A DNA stretch of 64,000 nt from a bacterium (lineage in GTDB: Bacteria > SZUA-79 > Acidulodesulfobacterales > Acidulodesulfobacteraceae), in assembly GCA_021822485.1 (NCBI GenBank), contig JAKAQP010000001.1:47506-111505 (forward strand), given 5' to 3'. How positions within the stretch are numbered: the first letter of the stretch is position 1; each line of letters opens with the position of its first letter. The notes beneath the pieces are model-generated. The model made no database searches and was not told the DNA's origin. It worked only from the letters and a program-made list of their open reading frames with translations. A program made the translations under genes and the position numbers. Below are positions 51,960-60,965 of the stretch, one piece after another.

Positions 51960-54071
51960 ATGACAAATAAAAGAGTATGCATTGTAACCAACGGAATTTT
52001 CGGAGTGCCTTACGACAGCGAAATAAGCATTTATTATAGCGAATTGGCGCTTTTTTTAAATTCATCAGGGTATGATGTTTCTATTTTATTTGCGAATAAA
52101 AATATTGAACAATATAAAGAAAAAATAAGCATTATTAATTCATTTTGCATTAGCCTTAATCTTAAGTTATTTTTATTAATATCCTCTGGAGACGATAAAT
52201 ATTTTTCGGATAGATTAGCCAATGAAAATCTTGTTAGTTCATATAAAATTTATAATTGGTTTAAATCTCAGCCAAATTTCGACATTATATTTTTCAGCGA
52301 TTATGAAGGATTTGGCTTTTATTCATTACTTGCAAAAAATCAGGGGCTGATGTTTCAAAATTCAAAAATAATAGTTAAAGTTTTTCATCCGACAAGATGG
52401 AAACTTTTTGCTAATAAGACGGACTTTGATTCTCTCGATTATATTGCAATCGATTATATAGAAAAAAAATCAATAGAATTATGTGATGTCTTGTTGGTCT
52501 CGTCGAATTATATCGTGAACTGGATTAAAGACAACGATTGGCAAATCCCGAGTGAAGTATATATGATTTGGGATATAATTTACGACGGCGTCAATGAAAT
52601 TATTAACATCGGCAATAACAAGAGTAATATATTAGAGAAAGAAAATAAAAGAAAGCACTTAATTAATGAATTGGTTTATTACGGAAATTTTGAAAAGCAA
52701 AAAAATATAGATATATTTATCGATGCAATAGATATTTTTAATATAAAATACTCCATGTTACATAGAAATTTAGTTGTATCTTTTATATTTTCAGGCGATA
52801 AACCAGATGAAGATTCGATGAAAAATTTACATAATAGAATTAAACACTGGAATTTTAAGATAAACATAATAGATAGTTTTGATTTTAATCAATCGGTCAA
52901 ATACCTTTTGCAAGATAACGGGAAACTTTTGATTCTGCCATATTTATTGGAAAATACACCTTATATAATTACAAAATGCTTGTATTATGATATACCTTTT
53001 ATAGTTTCGGATAAGATTGCATCTTTAGAATATATAGAAGCAGAAGATGTTGCAAACCGCAGTTTTGTTCTAAATAAATTTATTTTAGCCGATAAGATAC
53101 ACGATTACATGATAAACGGAATTACGCCCACCAAATCTAATTATAGCATAGACAAAGTAAAAAAAGATCTAATTAAATGCATCGAAGAATTATCTTTTGA
53201 TTTAAAATCTAGCGCGGATTTATCTTTAAAACCAAAAGTTTCGGTTTGTCTCGTGCATCACGAAAGACCTCATTTATTGAAATATGCCGTAGATTCTTTA
53301 AGAAAACAAGATTATACAAACTATGAAGTTATTTTAGTCGACGATGGCAGTAGAGATAGAGAATCCTATAATTATTTAAACAGTTTAAGCGAAGAATTTA
53401 ATGACAGAGGTTGGAAGATTATTATGCAACCAAATCTTCATTCAAGTGCTGCAAGAAATAGGGCGGCAAAAGAAGCTTCAGGCGAATATATTGTTTTTTT
53501 AGATGACGACGATTATGTAAAGCCTTATAATATAAGTACTTTTATTAAAGCAATGATAAATAGCAAGGCGGATGTGTTGACTTGTTTCCCTCTTGTATTC
53601 AATAGTAACGTTGAGCCAAAAGATGAAGATGTGACGCAAATATGGATTTTTACGGGAGATCCTGCATCAGGTATATTTGAGAATTCTTATGGGCCTATAA
53701 ATGCAATGTTCAAAAAAAACGTGTTTTTTGAGTTAGGGGGATTCACTGAATTAAAAGGTTTAGGATTAGAAGACTGGGAAATATTTGCCAATGCGGTTTT
53801 GAACGGCTATAAACTTGAAGTTATACCAGAGCCTTTATTTTATTATCGCATAATAAAAAACAGTAAAAATAACGTTAATACTTCTACTGATATTTATTAT
53901 AATAATCAGAGAGTTTTAAAACCTTATTTGAATGCATTTGGAGCCGATATGGCATCTGCGGTAATGTATTTGAAAAATATGAAAAAATTACATTATGAAA
54001 GATTATATATCAATAATTATATTTTAACATTAAAGCAAAATTTAAAAGATAAGTTTAATATAATTATATAG
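51960..54071 (+). CDS. Two-domain glycosyltransferase: GT4-like plus GT2
   Basis: 703 residues with two catalytic units. Residues 1-410 form a GT-B (GT4-like) unit: CIVTNGIFGVPYDSEISIYY, YYGNFEKQKNIDIFIDAIDI and LLQDNGKLLILPYLLENTPY. From about residue 424 a GT-A (GT2) unit follows: PKVSVCLVHHERPHLLKYAV, EVILVDDGSRDRESYNYLN, GEYIVFLDDDDYVKPYN (DxD) and LEDWEIFANAVLNGYKLE. Two linked transferases would add consecutive sugars. The C-terminal 85 residues recur as a broken copy after the insertion sequence (55880-56143). Base composition is more AT-rich than the preceding genes. Confidence 0.85.
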   Translation: MTNKRVCIVTNGIFGVPYDSEISIYYSELALFLNSSGYDVSILFANKNIEQYKEKISIINSFCISLNLKLFLLISSGDDKYFSDRLANENLVSSYKIYNWFKSQPNFDIIFFSDYEGFGFYSLLAKNQGLMFQNSKIIVKVFHPTRWKLFANKTDFDSLDYIAIDYIEKKSIELCDVLLVSSNYIVNWIKDNDWQIPSEVYMIWDIIYDGVNEIINIGNNKSNILEKENKRKHLINELVYYGNFEKQKNIDIFIDAIDIFNIKYSMLHRNLVVSFIFSGDKPDEDSMKNLHNRIKHWNFKINIIDSFDFNQSVKYLLQDNGKLLILPYLLENTPYIITKCLYYDIPFIVSDKIASLEYIEAEDVANRSFVLNKFILADKIHDYMINGITPTKSNYSIDKVKKDLIKCIEELSFDLKSSADLSLKPKVSVCLVHHERPHLLKYAVDSLRKQDYTNYEVILVDDGSRDRESYNYLNSLSEEFNDRGWKIIMQPNLHSSAARNRAAKEASGEYIVFLDDDDYVKPYNISTFIKAMINSKADVLTCFPLVFNSNVEPKDEDVTQIWIFTGDPASGIFENSYGPINAMFKKNVFFELGGFTELKGLGLEDWEIFANAVLNGYKLEVIPEPLFYYRIIKNSKNNVNTSTDIYYNNQRVLKPYLNAFGADMASAVMYLKNMKKLHYERLYINNYILTLKQNLKDKFNIII

Positions 54072-54140
54072 TTGCGAAGATTTATATTTTATATTTATAA
54101 ATAAAAAATATTTAAAAAAAGTATATTCGGACTAAAAAAA

Positions 54141-54192
54141 ATGCTCAAAAATGGACGGGGCGAAAGGTCGAAAATTTCTATCGGCAAATTTG
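54141..54192 (+). mobile_element. Remnant right end of an IS1380-type element
   Basis: This 52-base segment (from ATGCTCAAAAATGG to TTTCTATCGGCAAATTTG) aligns with the right end of the intact insertion sequence (55831-55881), sharing AAAAATGG, GCGAA and the terminal repeat in the same orientation. It lies 73 bases before the left end of the intact copy, so an earlier insertion or a tandem copy left only its end. Confidence 0.7.
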
Positions 54193-54391
54193 AGATAATT
54201 ATGCTTCTATATTAGAAACTAATAAAATGTTAGAATTATCATCTCAAAAATATAAATATCTATAATTTGCCGATAGAAATTTAACCAAAAACTAAAAAAC
54301 TCCTTTGTTTATCTGTCTTTCAGTGATATAATTATTGCTAATTATATTTCACCCGTCAGGTGAAAAACAAATAAACAAGGAGATTAATAAT

Positions 54392-55666
54392 ATGTTAAAA
54401 CAATTAGAATTAAATTTCAAGCCGGGAATCACGAAAGAGAAAATAACGCCGAGATCGGGCATTGCAATCTATGCCGAATTTCTAAGTAAACTCGGCATAG
54501 ATTCAATGGCAGATAAAGACATGCCTTTCCCTGGTTCTAACAGGGGCTATAAATCATCCTCCTATATAATACCTCTTATGCTTTTGTTATTCGGCGGCGG
54601 CAGACATATAGAAGATTTAAAAGAAATAATAGAAGATAAAACTATCAGAGAACTTATTAAAATTAAAATCCCCTCTCCTTCGACCTTCGGGGACTGGCTA
54701 AGAAGAATAGGAAGAACCGGGCTAAGCCGGTTCAAAAATATCATACGCGAAATAAACAAAACAGCCCTGTCTTTAGACAAAAATACCGAATACACCCTTT
54801 TTATAGACCCTACCATAATAGAAGCGGATAAATTCGATGCTCATAAAACCTATTTAGGCTTTAAAGGTTACAGACCGATAATAGCTACGTTAAACGAGAT
54901 TCCTATAATATTATTCCACGAGTTTAAAGACAGTAATGCATCTGGCTCAGACGTAGAAGCCCTGAAAGAGATATTCCGTCTTGCATATCTTTCCGGCAAA
55001 AGAATAAAACACGTATCCATAGATTCCGAATTTTATTCTTCCTCCGTAATAGAATACTTAAACTCTAAAAACGTTACGTTTACCATATCTTCGGTTAAAA
55101 CTTCTCCTATGATAGAAACGGTTAAAAGAATAGATAACTGGTCTATTTTTAAAACCAAAGACTCTATCGCAACGGATAGATTAATAGGTGAAGGCGTGTA
55201 CTGCTTAAATAACGAAGCATTCAGAATAGTCGTATTAAAATGGATTAAAAAAGAGGCTAACCTGTTTGAAACAGATCCTTACTGCTACCACGTAATAGCG
55301 ACTAATCTCGATATACCCAAAGAAGAAGTAATCTACGAATATAATAAAAGAGTATCCATAGAAGGCGTAATAAAAGAACTAAAAATAGGAATAGGCTTAG
55401 AAGATATTCCAACTGGAGATTATTATGCCAATTCCCTGTTTTTTGCCATAGGGGTTTTAGTTTATAATACTACGGTAATAATGAAAGAGCACCTGCTTCC
55501 TGAAGAATACAGAACAAAAACCATAGAAACTATAAGATGGTCTATCGTGAACATAGCGGGCAGGCTGATAAACCACGGAAGAAGGTCAGTCCTCCTCCTT
55601 GCTTCTACCGTGGATAAACTTATGCTATATGAACGCATGAGGGATAGTTGTTTTATATTCGCATAA
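54392..55666 (+). CDS. IS1380-family transposase
   Basis: 424 residues, DDE transposase group 1. Seen: RGYKSSSYIIPLMLLLFGGG and RHIEDLKEI (typical N-terminal region), LFIDPTIIEADKFDAHKTY (first Asp), HVSIDSEFYSSSVIEYL (second Asp) and YNKRVSIEGVIKELKIGIGL (Glu region). Intact and full length, with AAGGAG 10 bases upstream of ATG 54392, so the element may still be mobile. An in-frame upstream start at 54335 adds 19 unconserved residues and was not used. Confidence 0.93.
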   Translation: MLKQLELNFKPGITKEKITPRSGIAIYAEFLSKLGIDSMADKDMPFPGSNRGYKSSSYIIPLMLLLFGGGRHIEDLKEIIEDKTIRELIKIKIPSPSTFGDWLRRIGRTGLSRFKNIIREINKTALSLDKNTEYTLFIDPTIIEADKFDAHKTYLGFKGYRPIIATLNEIPIILFHEFKDSNASGSDVEALKEIFRLAYLSGKRIKHVSIDSEFYSSSVIEYLNSKNVTFTISSVKTSPMIETVKRIDNWSIFKTKDSIATDRLIGEGVYCLNNEAFRIVVLKWIKKEANLFETDPYCYHVIATNLDIPKEEVIYEYNKRVSIEGVIKELKIGIGLEDIPTGDYYANSLFFAIGVLVYNTTVIMKEHLLPEEYRTKTIETIRWSIVNIAGRLINHGRRSVLLLASTVDKLMLYERMRDSCFIFA

Positions 55667-55863
55667 ATAGCATTGAATATTTATAATTAAAAGCAAACAG
55701 GAAAGCCTTGTCTTAAAAACTGCTATTTTTGTATAAAATTGTATAATTACGGCTTATTTTTTAAAAAAAGATGATTTCTATAAAAATGTGAAATTATTTT
55801 TTACAAAAAATTAATTTTATTTAAAAAAATCCCTTAAAAATGGGTCAGGATAGAGGCGAATGG
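55667..55863. other. 3' non-coding part of the insertion sequence
   Basis: About 200 AT-rich bases between the transposase stop and the right terminal repeat. It includes AAAAATGGGTCAGGATAG, shared in diverged form with the remnant end at 54141-54192. No gene or strong hairpin is seen. Confidence 0.6.
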
Positions 55864-55879
55864 TTTCTATCGGCAAATT

Positions 55880-56143
55880 TGGGGATATATTGATTCTCAA
55901 TTGTCTTTACATTATAATGTTCAAGTTGTACCCGAAGAATTGTTTTATTACCGTATGTTAGATATAAATAAGAATAATGTAAACAAGTCAACAGATCCAT
56001 ATTATAACGAACAAAAAGTTTTAAATGCATATGTCGAAGAATTTGATGAAAACATGTCTTCCGCTTTTATGTATTTAAGAAATATAGGCAAACTTAATTA
56101 TAGGATTTATTATTTAAATAATTATATTGCCAACTTAAAATAA
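55880..56143 (+). pseudogene. Truncated glycosyltransferase (C-terminal fragment)
   Basis: Starting at the right end of the insertion sequence, one frame reads WGYIDSQLSLHYNVQVVPEE and LFYYRMLDINKNNVNKSTDP and continues to LNNYIANLK. It matches, residue for residue in many places, the last 85 residues of the two-domain glycosyltransferase upstream (VIPEPLFYYRI, NNVNTSTDIYYNNQRVL, LNNYI-like end). The 5' part is missing, and a TAA replaces the codon after LK while the homology (LKDKFGIII) continues beyond it. It is the tail of a former second glycosyltransferase gene, cut by the element or by recombination between two copies of it. Confidence 0.8.
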
Positions 56144-56229
56144 ACATTAAAAGATAAATTCGGTATAATAATAAACAATATTTAAATCGATAATTAATTT
56201 CAAAGTATAAATAACTAACATAATATTTT

Positions 56230-59200
56230 ATGGACTATTATATTTCACCCCCTGGTGAACTATCCCGCACGGCAGTTATAGATGTTGGACTAAAATGCAC
56301 GCATTCCTGTAAGTTTTGTTATTATGCTTATTTAGATAAAACTGACAATCCGTTTTCAGGTATGAGAAAAGCAAATTTTAGGCCGCTTGAAGACATTAAA
56401 ACAATCATTGCCGGATTAAAATCTAATGGATTTAAATGTATAGATATAACAGGAGGAGAACCCACGCTTCATCCGGATATAGTTGAAATTGTCAGATTCG
56501 CTGAAAAAGATGCTGACCTAAGAGTTAGAATTATAACATTAGGTCAATTTCTGACAAAAAATGTTAAATATTTTATTAAGCATGGAAAAAATTTATTGGA
56601 GAGGTTAATTGATGCTGGAGTTACAAATTTTTTATTCAGCTTGCACGCCCATAATGAAGATTTATTTAGGGAATTGACCGGCGAATCTTTGAATAGACAG
56701 TTAGAAGCCCATAATTATTTAAAAAATATAGGTTTTCAATTTACTACAAATACCGCTATTGTTAAAGATAATTATAAATACCTTCCAGATATAGCTAAAA
56801 TAGTTGTAAAAAGCGGAAGCTATATGCATAATTTCATTTTTATGAATGCTTATTACGAGTGGAATAAAGGTCAAAGATCATCTGTTATACAAAGTAAATA
56901 TAAAGATGCCAAGCCATATCTCGAAGAAGCCGTTTCAATTTTAGAAGAAGAAAGTATAGCTTGTAATATAAGATATTTACCTTTATGTCAAGCAGGAAGT
57001 TTGTCTAAATATGTTGTTGGTGTCGTAGGTGTTAGATATGATCCTTATGAATGGATGAACACCGAATCTCATTCTTTATCTTTTAACGTAAAACAATCTT
57101 CTTCTTTGATAAATATCAAAAAAGGTCAAGTTGAGCCTTATTTTGCTTTGTTAAAACTGGAAGGAGAAATAAACGGTATAAAAATTGTTGCCGTTCGTGG
57201 TGAAAATATAGTTAAAGTTTTCCCTGAAGTTTGCAAAAATTGTTTTAATATAATTAATTGCGATGGTTACGATCCTAAATACATAATGAATCACGGTATC
57301 GATGAAATAACTCCAATGCAAATAGAATCAAAAAGCGGTCATGTTTTACTTAATGATAGATTAAAATATATGCTTGCGCATGTCGTTAAATATTCTCAAT
57401 ATGTAAATATCAAAGATATTAATAAAAGATTGCTAGGCAAATTTCCGCTAAACTATAATCCGTTAGTTTCTATAATTATAGTTAATTTTAATTATAAAGA
57501 TTTCGTCTTTTTGGCGTTAAAATCTGTTTTATCCCAATCTTATATCAACAAAGAAATAATTATAGTTGACGATAATAGTACTGACGGTTCATTTGATATT
57601 TTATCTATGCTGCCTGAAGTTAAAAGCGGTAAAATTAGACTTGTTAAAACAAGCGGTTTTGGGCAACCTGCACTATCGAGAAATTTTGGTCGTACCTTTG
57701 CAAAAGGGGATTTACTATGTTTTCTTGATGCCGACGATGAGATTAAACCGAATTATATAGCCGAAGCGGTAAAATTGCTAAACAAAAATTCAGATATATA
57801 TATAGCATATCCTGATTCTGTTTTCAGTAAAGACGGTTACATGAGAGCGCCGGAATATGATTATGCCGTTCTTATTTATAGTAATCAACTTGTGTATTGT
57901 TCGGTTATGAGAAAAGAAGTTTTTGATGCTGTCGGCGGTTTTAGAGATAACGTCAGAGGGGTGGAGGATTGGGATTTTTGGATAGCGGCAGGAGCAAGAG
58001 GTTTTTTTGCAAAAAGGATTCCGCAGGCTTTCTTGTTTTATAGGCAAAAAGATGATGGAATATATGAAAAAGAAGTGAAATGCAATATCGATAAAAAGTT
58101 TGCGCAGATTATTCTTAATAACAGGGAGATTTACGGAGAAGAATCTATAAGGAATTCCTGCAAAGTACTCGGTATAGATTATTATAAATATAATTTTTTA
58201 TCGAATATGGAGAACCTTATAGCTAATACGAATGATTTTGAAAATTTAAAAGCCATAATAAAACAATCCGGGTTTTTCGACGAAGAATATTATCTATCTA
58301 ATTATGTCGATATTAGGTTAAGAGGAATGGACCCCTTAGGGCACTATCTTATTTTTGGATGGAGGGAAGGAAAAAACCCTTCACCTCTATTCAGCACGGA
58401 TTTATATTTGTTAGAAAATTCCGATGTCAAGGATGCGAATATCAATCCTCTCTTACATTATATTTTATATGGACAGAAAGAGAGCAGAAAATCGAAGATG
58501 TCCGAATACGATTTCAAAAATAATAATTTGGAAAGGATTAAAAAAATAAAAGAAGATATAGATAACAATATAAAAACCGACAATAAAACCATTTTAATTG
58601 TACGCATGGGGGGCGGCATCGGAGATTATATTCTGTTTAGAAATTTTATTAAAATATTAAAAGATGATGAACATTACAGAGACTATAGGATTACTTTTTT
58701 AGGTAATCCGAAATGTAAGAATATTGCCGAGGAATTAGATGGCGATATTATAGACAATTTTATCTGGATAGGGAACAAACAATTGGTCGACATTTTTTAT
58801 TACCGTCAAACTCTTATAGATATTGTCAAGGGAAAAAGTAGCTATGAAATTATCATAAACCCTATTTACGACAGGGAAGATGATATGATTTATTTAATGA
58901 TAGACAATTTAATTTGGCTTTTAAAAGCCAGAGAAAAGATAGCCGGCAGTGCCAAATTATATTTGAACGGAAAACTCGGCGATATTGCAGTAAATAATAA
59001 CCATTATTATACAAAATTGATAAAATATGATGAAAAAGCTAAATTTGAATTTTACAGATATAAAGAGTTTTTTGAAAAATTTCTCTGCAAAAAGATTAAT
59101 ATATATAAGCCGGAAATACAACCGGAGAGCATCAACGATTACGCAAAACTATCATATAAATTGCCAGAAAAGTTTGTATTATTATTTATCGGGGCAGGTG

Positions 59201-59682
59201 ACGACTTTAGGAAATGGTCAATAGAAAGTTTTGCTAGAATTGGAGAATATATTAAAGAAAAGTATAATTTGCCTATAGTGTTATGCGGAGGAGTAGAAGA
59301 CGTATTGAAAACGGAAATGTTTTCTAACCTTTTTGGAGGGGGCTTTTTGAACCTAGTTGGAAAAACCTCAATAAAAAATTTAATTTACTTAGCTTCCAGA
59401 GCCCATTTAATTATTTCAAACGAAACTTCGTTTGTTCATTTGGCAGTTGCCGTGAATGCAAAAAATATAATAGTAATTTCTAATGGCAATAATATTGCTA
59501 GGTTTGTTCCGTATCCTAAAGAATTATTGAACGGAACTAATTATCATGTCGTTTTTCATCCAGAAATAGAAAGTAATCTTGATGATTATATATATAAATA
59601 TGGCGGTGGTAGAAGCAAACTTGATATAAACCAAATAGGTATTGATGTCGTTATTGAAAAAGTGAAGTTATGTTTGACATAG
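56230..59682 (+). CDS. Radical SAM - GT2 - repeat - GT9 fusion protein
   Basis: A 1150-residue protein with at least four parts. Residues 1-360: radical SAM domain with CTHSCKFC (Cys 23, 27, 30) binding the [4Fe-4S] cluster and SAM, DITGGEPTLHPDI, and a Cys-pair segment near residue 338 (VCKNCFNIINC) of auxiliary-cluster type. About 410-620: GT2 (PLVSIIIVNFNYKDFVFLAL, IIIVDDNSTDGSF, CFLDADDEIKP). About 670-755: two short repeats (EEYYLSNYVDI, GHYLIFGWREGKNPSP). About 785-1150: GT9 (GGGIGDYILFRNFI, GKTSIKNLIYLASRAHLIIS, NETSFVHLAVAV). No other such fusion comes to mind. It could modify a sugar or peptide by radical chemistry and then extend it. A TAT-rich leader with a weak ribosome-binding site precedes it. 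Confidence 0.85.
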   Translation: MDYYISPPGELSRTAVIDVGLKCTHSCKFCYYAYLDKTDNPFSGMRKANFRPLEDIKTIIAGLKSNGFKCIDITGGEPTLHPDIVEIVRFAEKDADLRVRIITLGQFLTKNVKYFIKHGKNLLERLIDAGVTNFLFSLHAHNEDLFRELTGESLNRQLEAHNYLKNIGFQFTTNTAIVKDNYKYLPDIAKIVVKSGSYMHNFIFMNAYYEWNKGQRSSVIQSKYKDAKPYLEEAVSILEEESIACNIRYLPLCQAGSLSKYVVGVVGVRYDPYEWMNTESHSLSFNVKQSSSLINIKKGQVEPYFALLKLEGEINGIKIVAVRGENIVKVFPEVCKNCFNIINCDGYDPKYIMNHGIDEITPMQIESKSGHVLLNDRLKYMLAHVVKYSQYVNIKDINKRLLGKFPLNYNPLVSIIIVNFNYKDFVFLALKSVLSQSYINKEIIIVDDNSTDGSFDILSMLPEVKSGKIRLVKTSGFGQPALSRNFGRTFAKGDLLCFLDADDEIKPNYIAEAVKLLNKNSDIYIAYPDSVFSKDGYMRAPEYDYAVLIYSNQLVYCSVMRKEVFDAVGGFRDNVRGVEDWDFWIAAGARGFFAKRIPQAFLFYRQKDDGIYEKEVKCNIDKKFAQIILNNREIYGEESIRNSCKVLGIDYYKYNFLSNMENLIANTNDFENLKAIIKQSGFFDEEYYLSNYVDIRLRGMDPLGHYLIFGWREGKNPSPLFSTDLYLLENSDVKDANINPLLHYILYGQKESRKSKMSEYDFKNNNLERIKKIKEDIDNNIKTDNKTILIVRMGGGIGDYILFRNFIKILKDDEHYRDYRITFLGNPKCKNIAEELDGDIIDNFIWIGNKQLVDIFYYRQTLIDIVKGKSSYEIIINPIYDREDDMIYLMIDNLIWLLKAREKIAGSAKLYLNGKLGDIAVNNNHYYTKLIKYDEKAKFEFYRYKEFFEKFLCKKINIYKPEIQPESINDYAKLSYKLPEKFVLLFIGAGDDFRKWSIESFARIGEYIKEKYNLPIVLCGGVEDVLKTEMFSNLFGGGFLNLVGKTSIKNLIYLASRAHLIISNETSFVHLAVAVNAKNIIVISNGNNIARFVPYPKELLNGTNYHVVFHPEIESNLDDYIYKYGGGRSKLDINQIGIDVVIEKVKLCLT

Positions 59683-59726
59683 TTTTAGCAATAACTTATT
59701 AATTAAATTATTCGAGGTGGCTAATT

Positions 59727-60755
59727 ATGCAGCAATTAGATTATTTTAAGATACTTGTAGGCAAATCTGGACTTTTTGATAAGAATTTTTATCTTTTTAT
59801 TAATCAAGACGTTAAAAAAGCTAATATGGATCCAATCGTTCATTATTTGGTTTACGGTTGGCGAGAAGGTAGAAACCCTTCTCCTAAATTTAATACCAAC
59901 TTGTATTTAGATGCATATCCCGATGTTAAAAAAGCAGGTATAAATCCGCTACTTCATTATGTTTTATATGGCAGGAATGAGGGCAGAGAAATATTTGGAC
60001 ATGTTTACACTATACATGGATTTTCTTTTATATCCTATTCTGAATTTAATTGCGAAAGAGATGATAGTTTGAATGGCTCCGAAGTTCTTGAATTTAATTA
60101 TAATGATAAAACTTATAAAATAATAGGCTTTGGAGCCAGAGGTATAGGAACAAATGGCGATATGAAAATTTTTTTAGATGATGAGTATGGGTTCCTTAAT
60201 GTCAACAATAAAACTGTTATCGATATAGGTGCAAATATAGGTGATTCGGCAATATATTTTTTGATGATGGGCGCAGAAAAGGTAATTTCGTTGGAACCAT
60301 ATCCTTATGCATGCAATGTAATGCGTAAAAATCTTGAAATAAACAACTTGATGCATAAAGTGACTCTTTTAAATGCAGGCTATGGAGGCGATAGAATAAT
60401 AAAAATAGATACCGAATACAAAAATCATCTCGGTTCGCCATTGAAAGCTACTTCCGAAGGTGAAGAAATTGAGATACATTCATTGAATACCCTTGTTAAA
60501 CAATACAATATTGAAGAAGGTGTATTAAAAATAGACTGCGAAGGATGCGAATATTATCTTTTAGAAGAAAAAGAGGAAATATTAAGAAAGTTTAAGCTGA
60601 TACAGATAGAATACCATTATGGCTATGGTGAATTAAAAACTAAGTTAGAAAGCTCTGGGTTCACGGTAAGTATTACTGAGCCAGTTTATTGTCTTAATAA
60701 TGAATGGTCACCGAAAGATATGTACATCGGGTTTATATATGCCACCAGGAACTAA
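59727..60755 (+). CDS. FkbM-type methyltransferase with N-terminal repeat module
   Basis: 342 residues. The first 95 hold the same repeat module as the fusion upstream: KNFYLFINQDVKKANMDP, IVHYLVYGWREGRNPSP, TNLYLDAYPDVKKAGINP, LLHYVLYGRNEG. The remainder is an FkbM SAM-dependent methyltransferase (KTVIDIGANIGDSAIYFLMM, AEKVISLEPYPYACNVMRKN, GVLKIDCEGCEYYLLEE). FkbM enzymes O-methylate sugars and polyketides; here a glycan hydroxyl is the likely target. GAGGTGG precedes the ATG. Last intact gene of the glycan island. Confidence 0.88.
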   Translation: MQQLDYFKILVGKSGLFDKNFYLFINQDVKKANMDPIVHYLVYGWREGRNPSPKFNTNLYLDAYPDVKKAGINPLLHYVLYGRNEGREIFGHVYTIHGFSFISYSEFNCERDDSLNGSEVLEFNYNDKTYKIIGFGARGIGTNGDMKIFLDDEYGFLNVNNKTVIDIGANIGDSAIYFLMMGAEKVISLEPYPYACNVMRKNLEINNLMHKVTLLNAGYGGDRIIKIDTEYKNHLGSPLKATSEGEEIEIHSLNTLVKQYNIEEGVLKIDCEGCEYYLLEEKEEILRKFKLIQIEYHYGYGELKTKLESSGFTVSITEPVYCLNNEWSPKDMYIGFIYATRN

Positions 60756-60824
60756 TTAATCGAATTATAGCGGTATGAATTTTCACTGAATTAATAATAA
60801 TGGTGAAATAATGGTAAATAATGA

Positions 60825-60962
60825 TGCCAGATTTATTTAAAGGATTTAATAAAATTAAATTCCGCAGTAAATAATTTTAAACCGGAAATAATATTTCATC
60901 TTGCGGCACAGCCGTTAGCAAGGGAGTCTTATAAAATACCTCTTGAGACGTTACAAGAATGA
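60825..60962 (+). pseudogene. Remnant of an NDP-sugar 4,6-dehydratase (RfbG-like SDR)
   Basis: One frame encodes KDLIKLNSAVNNFKPEIIFH followed by LAAQPLARESYKIPLETLQE and a stop. KPEIIFHLAAQPLxRxSY is the hallmark of CDP-glucose 4,6-dehydratases, normally about residue 70 of a 360-residue protein. A stop lies just upstream in frame and everything before and after is gone. The homology ends within 4 bases of the primase-helicase gene, so the arrival of that gene, or an associated deletion, probably destroyed the dehydratase. Confidence 0.7.
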
Positions 60963-60965
60963 CCC

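Larger units (their letters stand above)
54264..55879 (+). mobile_element. IS1380-family insertion sequence, about 1.6 kb
   Basis: Ends are defined by a 16-base terminal inverted repeat, AATTTGCCGATAGAAA at 54264-54279 and its complement at 55864-55879. Length 1616 fits the family. One transposase gene fills the interior. The flanking four bases (CTAT and TGGG) do not match, so no target duplication remains. The left flank carries another right-end copy (54141-54192) and the right flank joins directly to a truncated glycosyltransferase. Confidence 0.85.

Noticed and set aside
54172..54282. A 111-base MITE with 19-base inverted repeats
   Set aside because: The right arm is the left end of the intact insertion sequence and the left arm is a second right end; the pair is explained by two IS ends facing outward.
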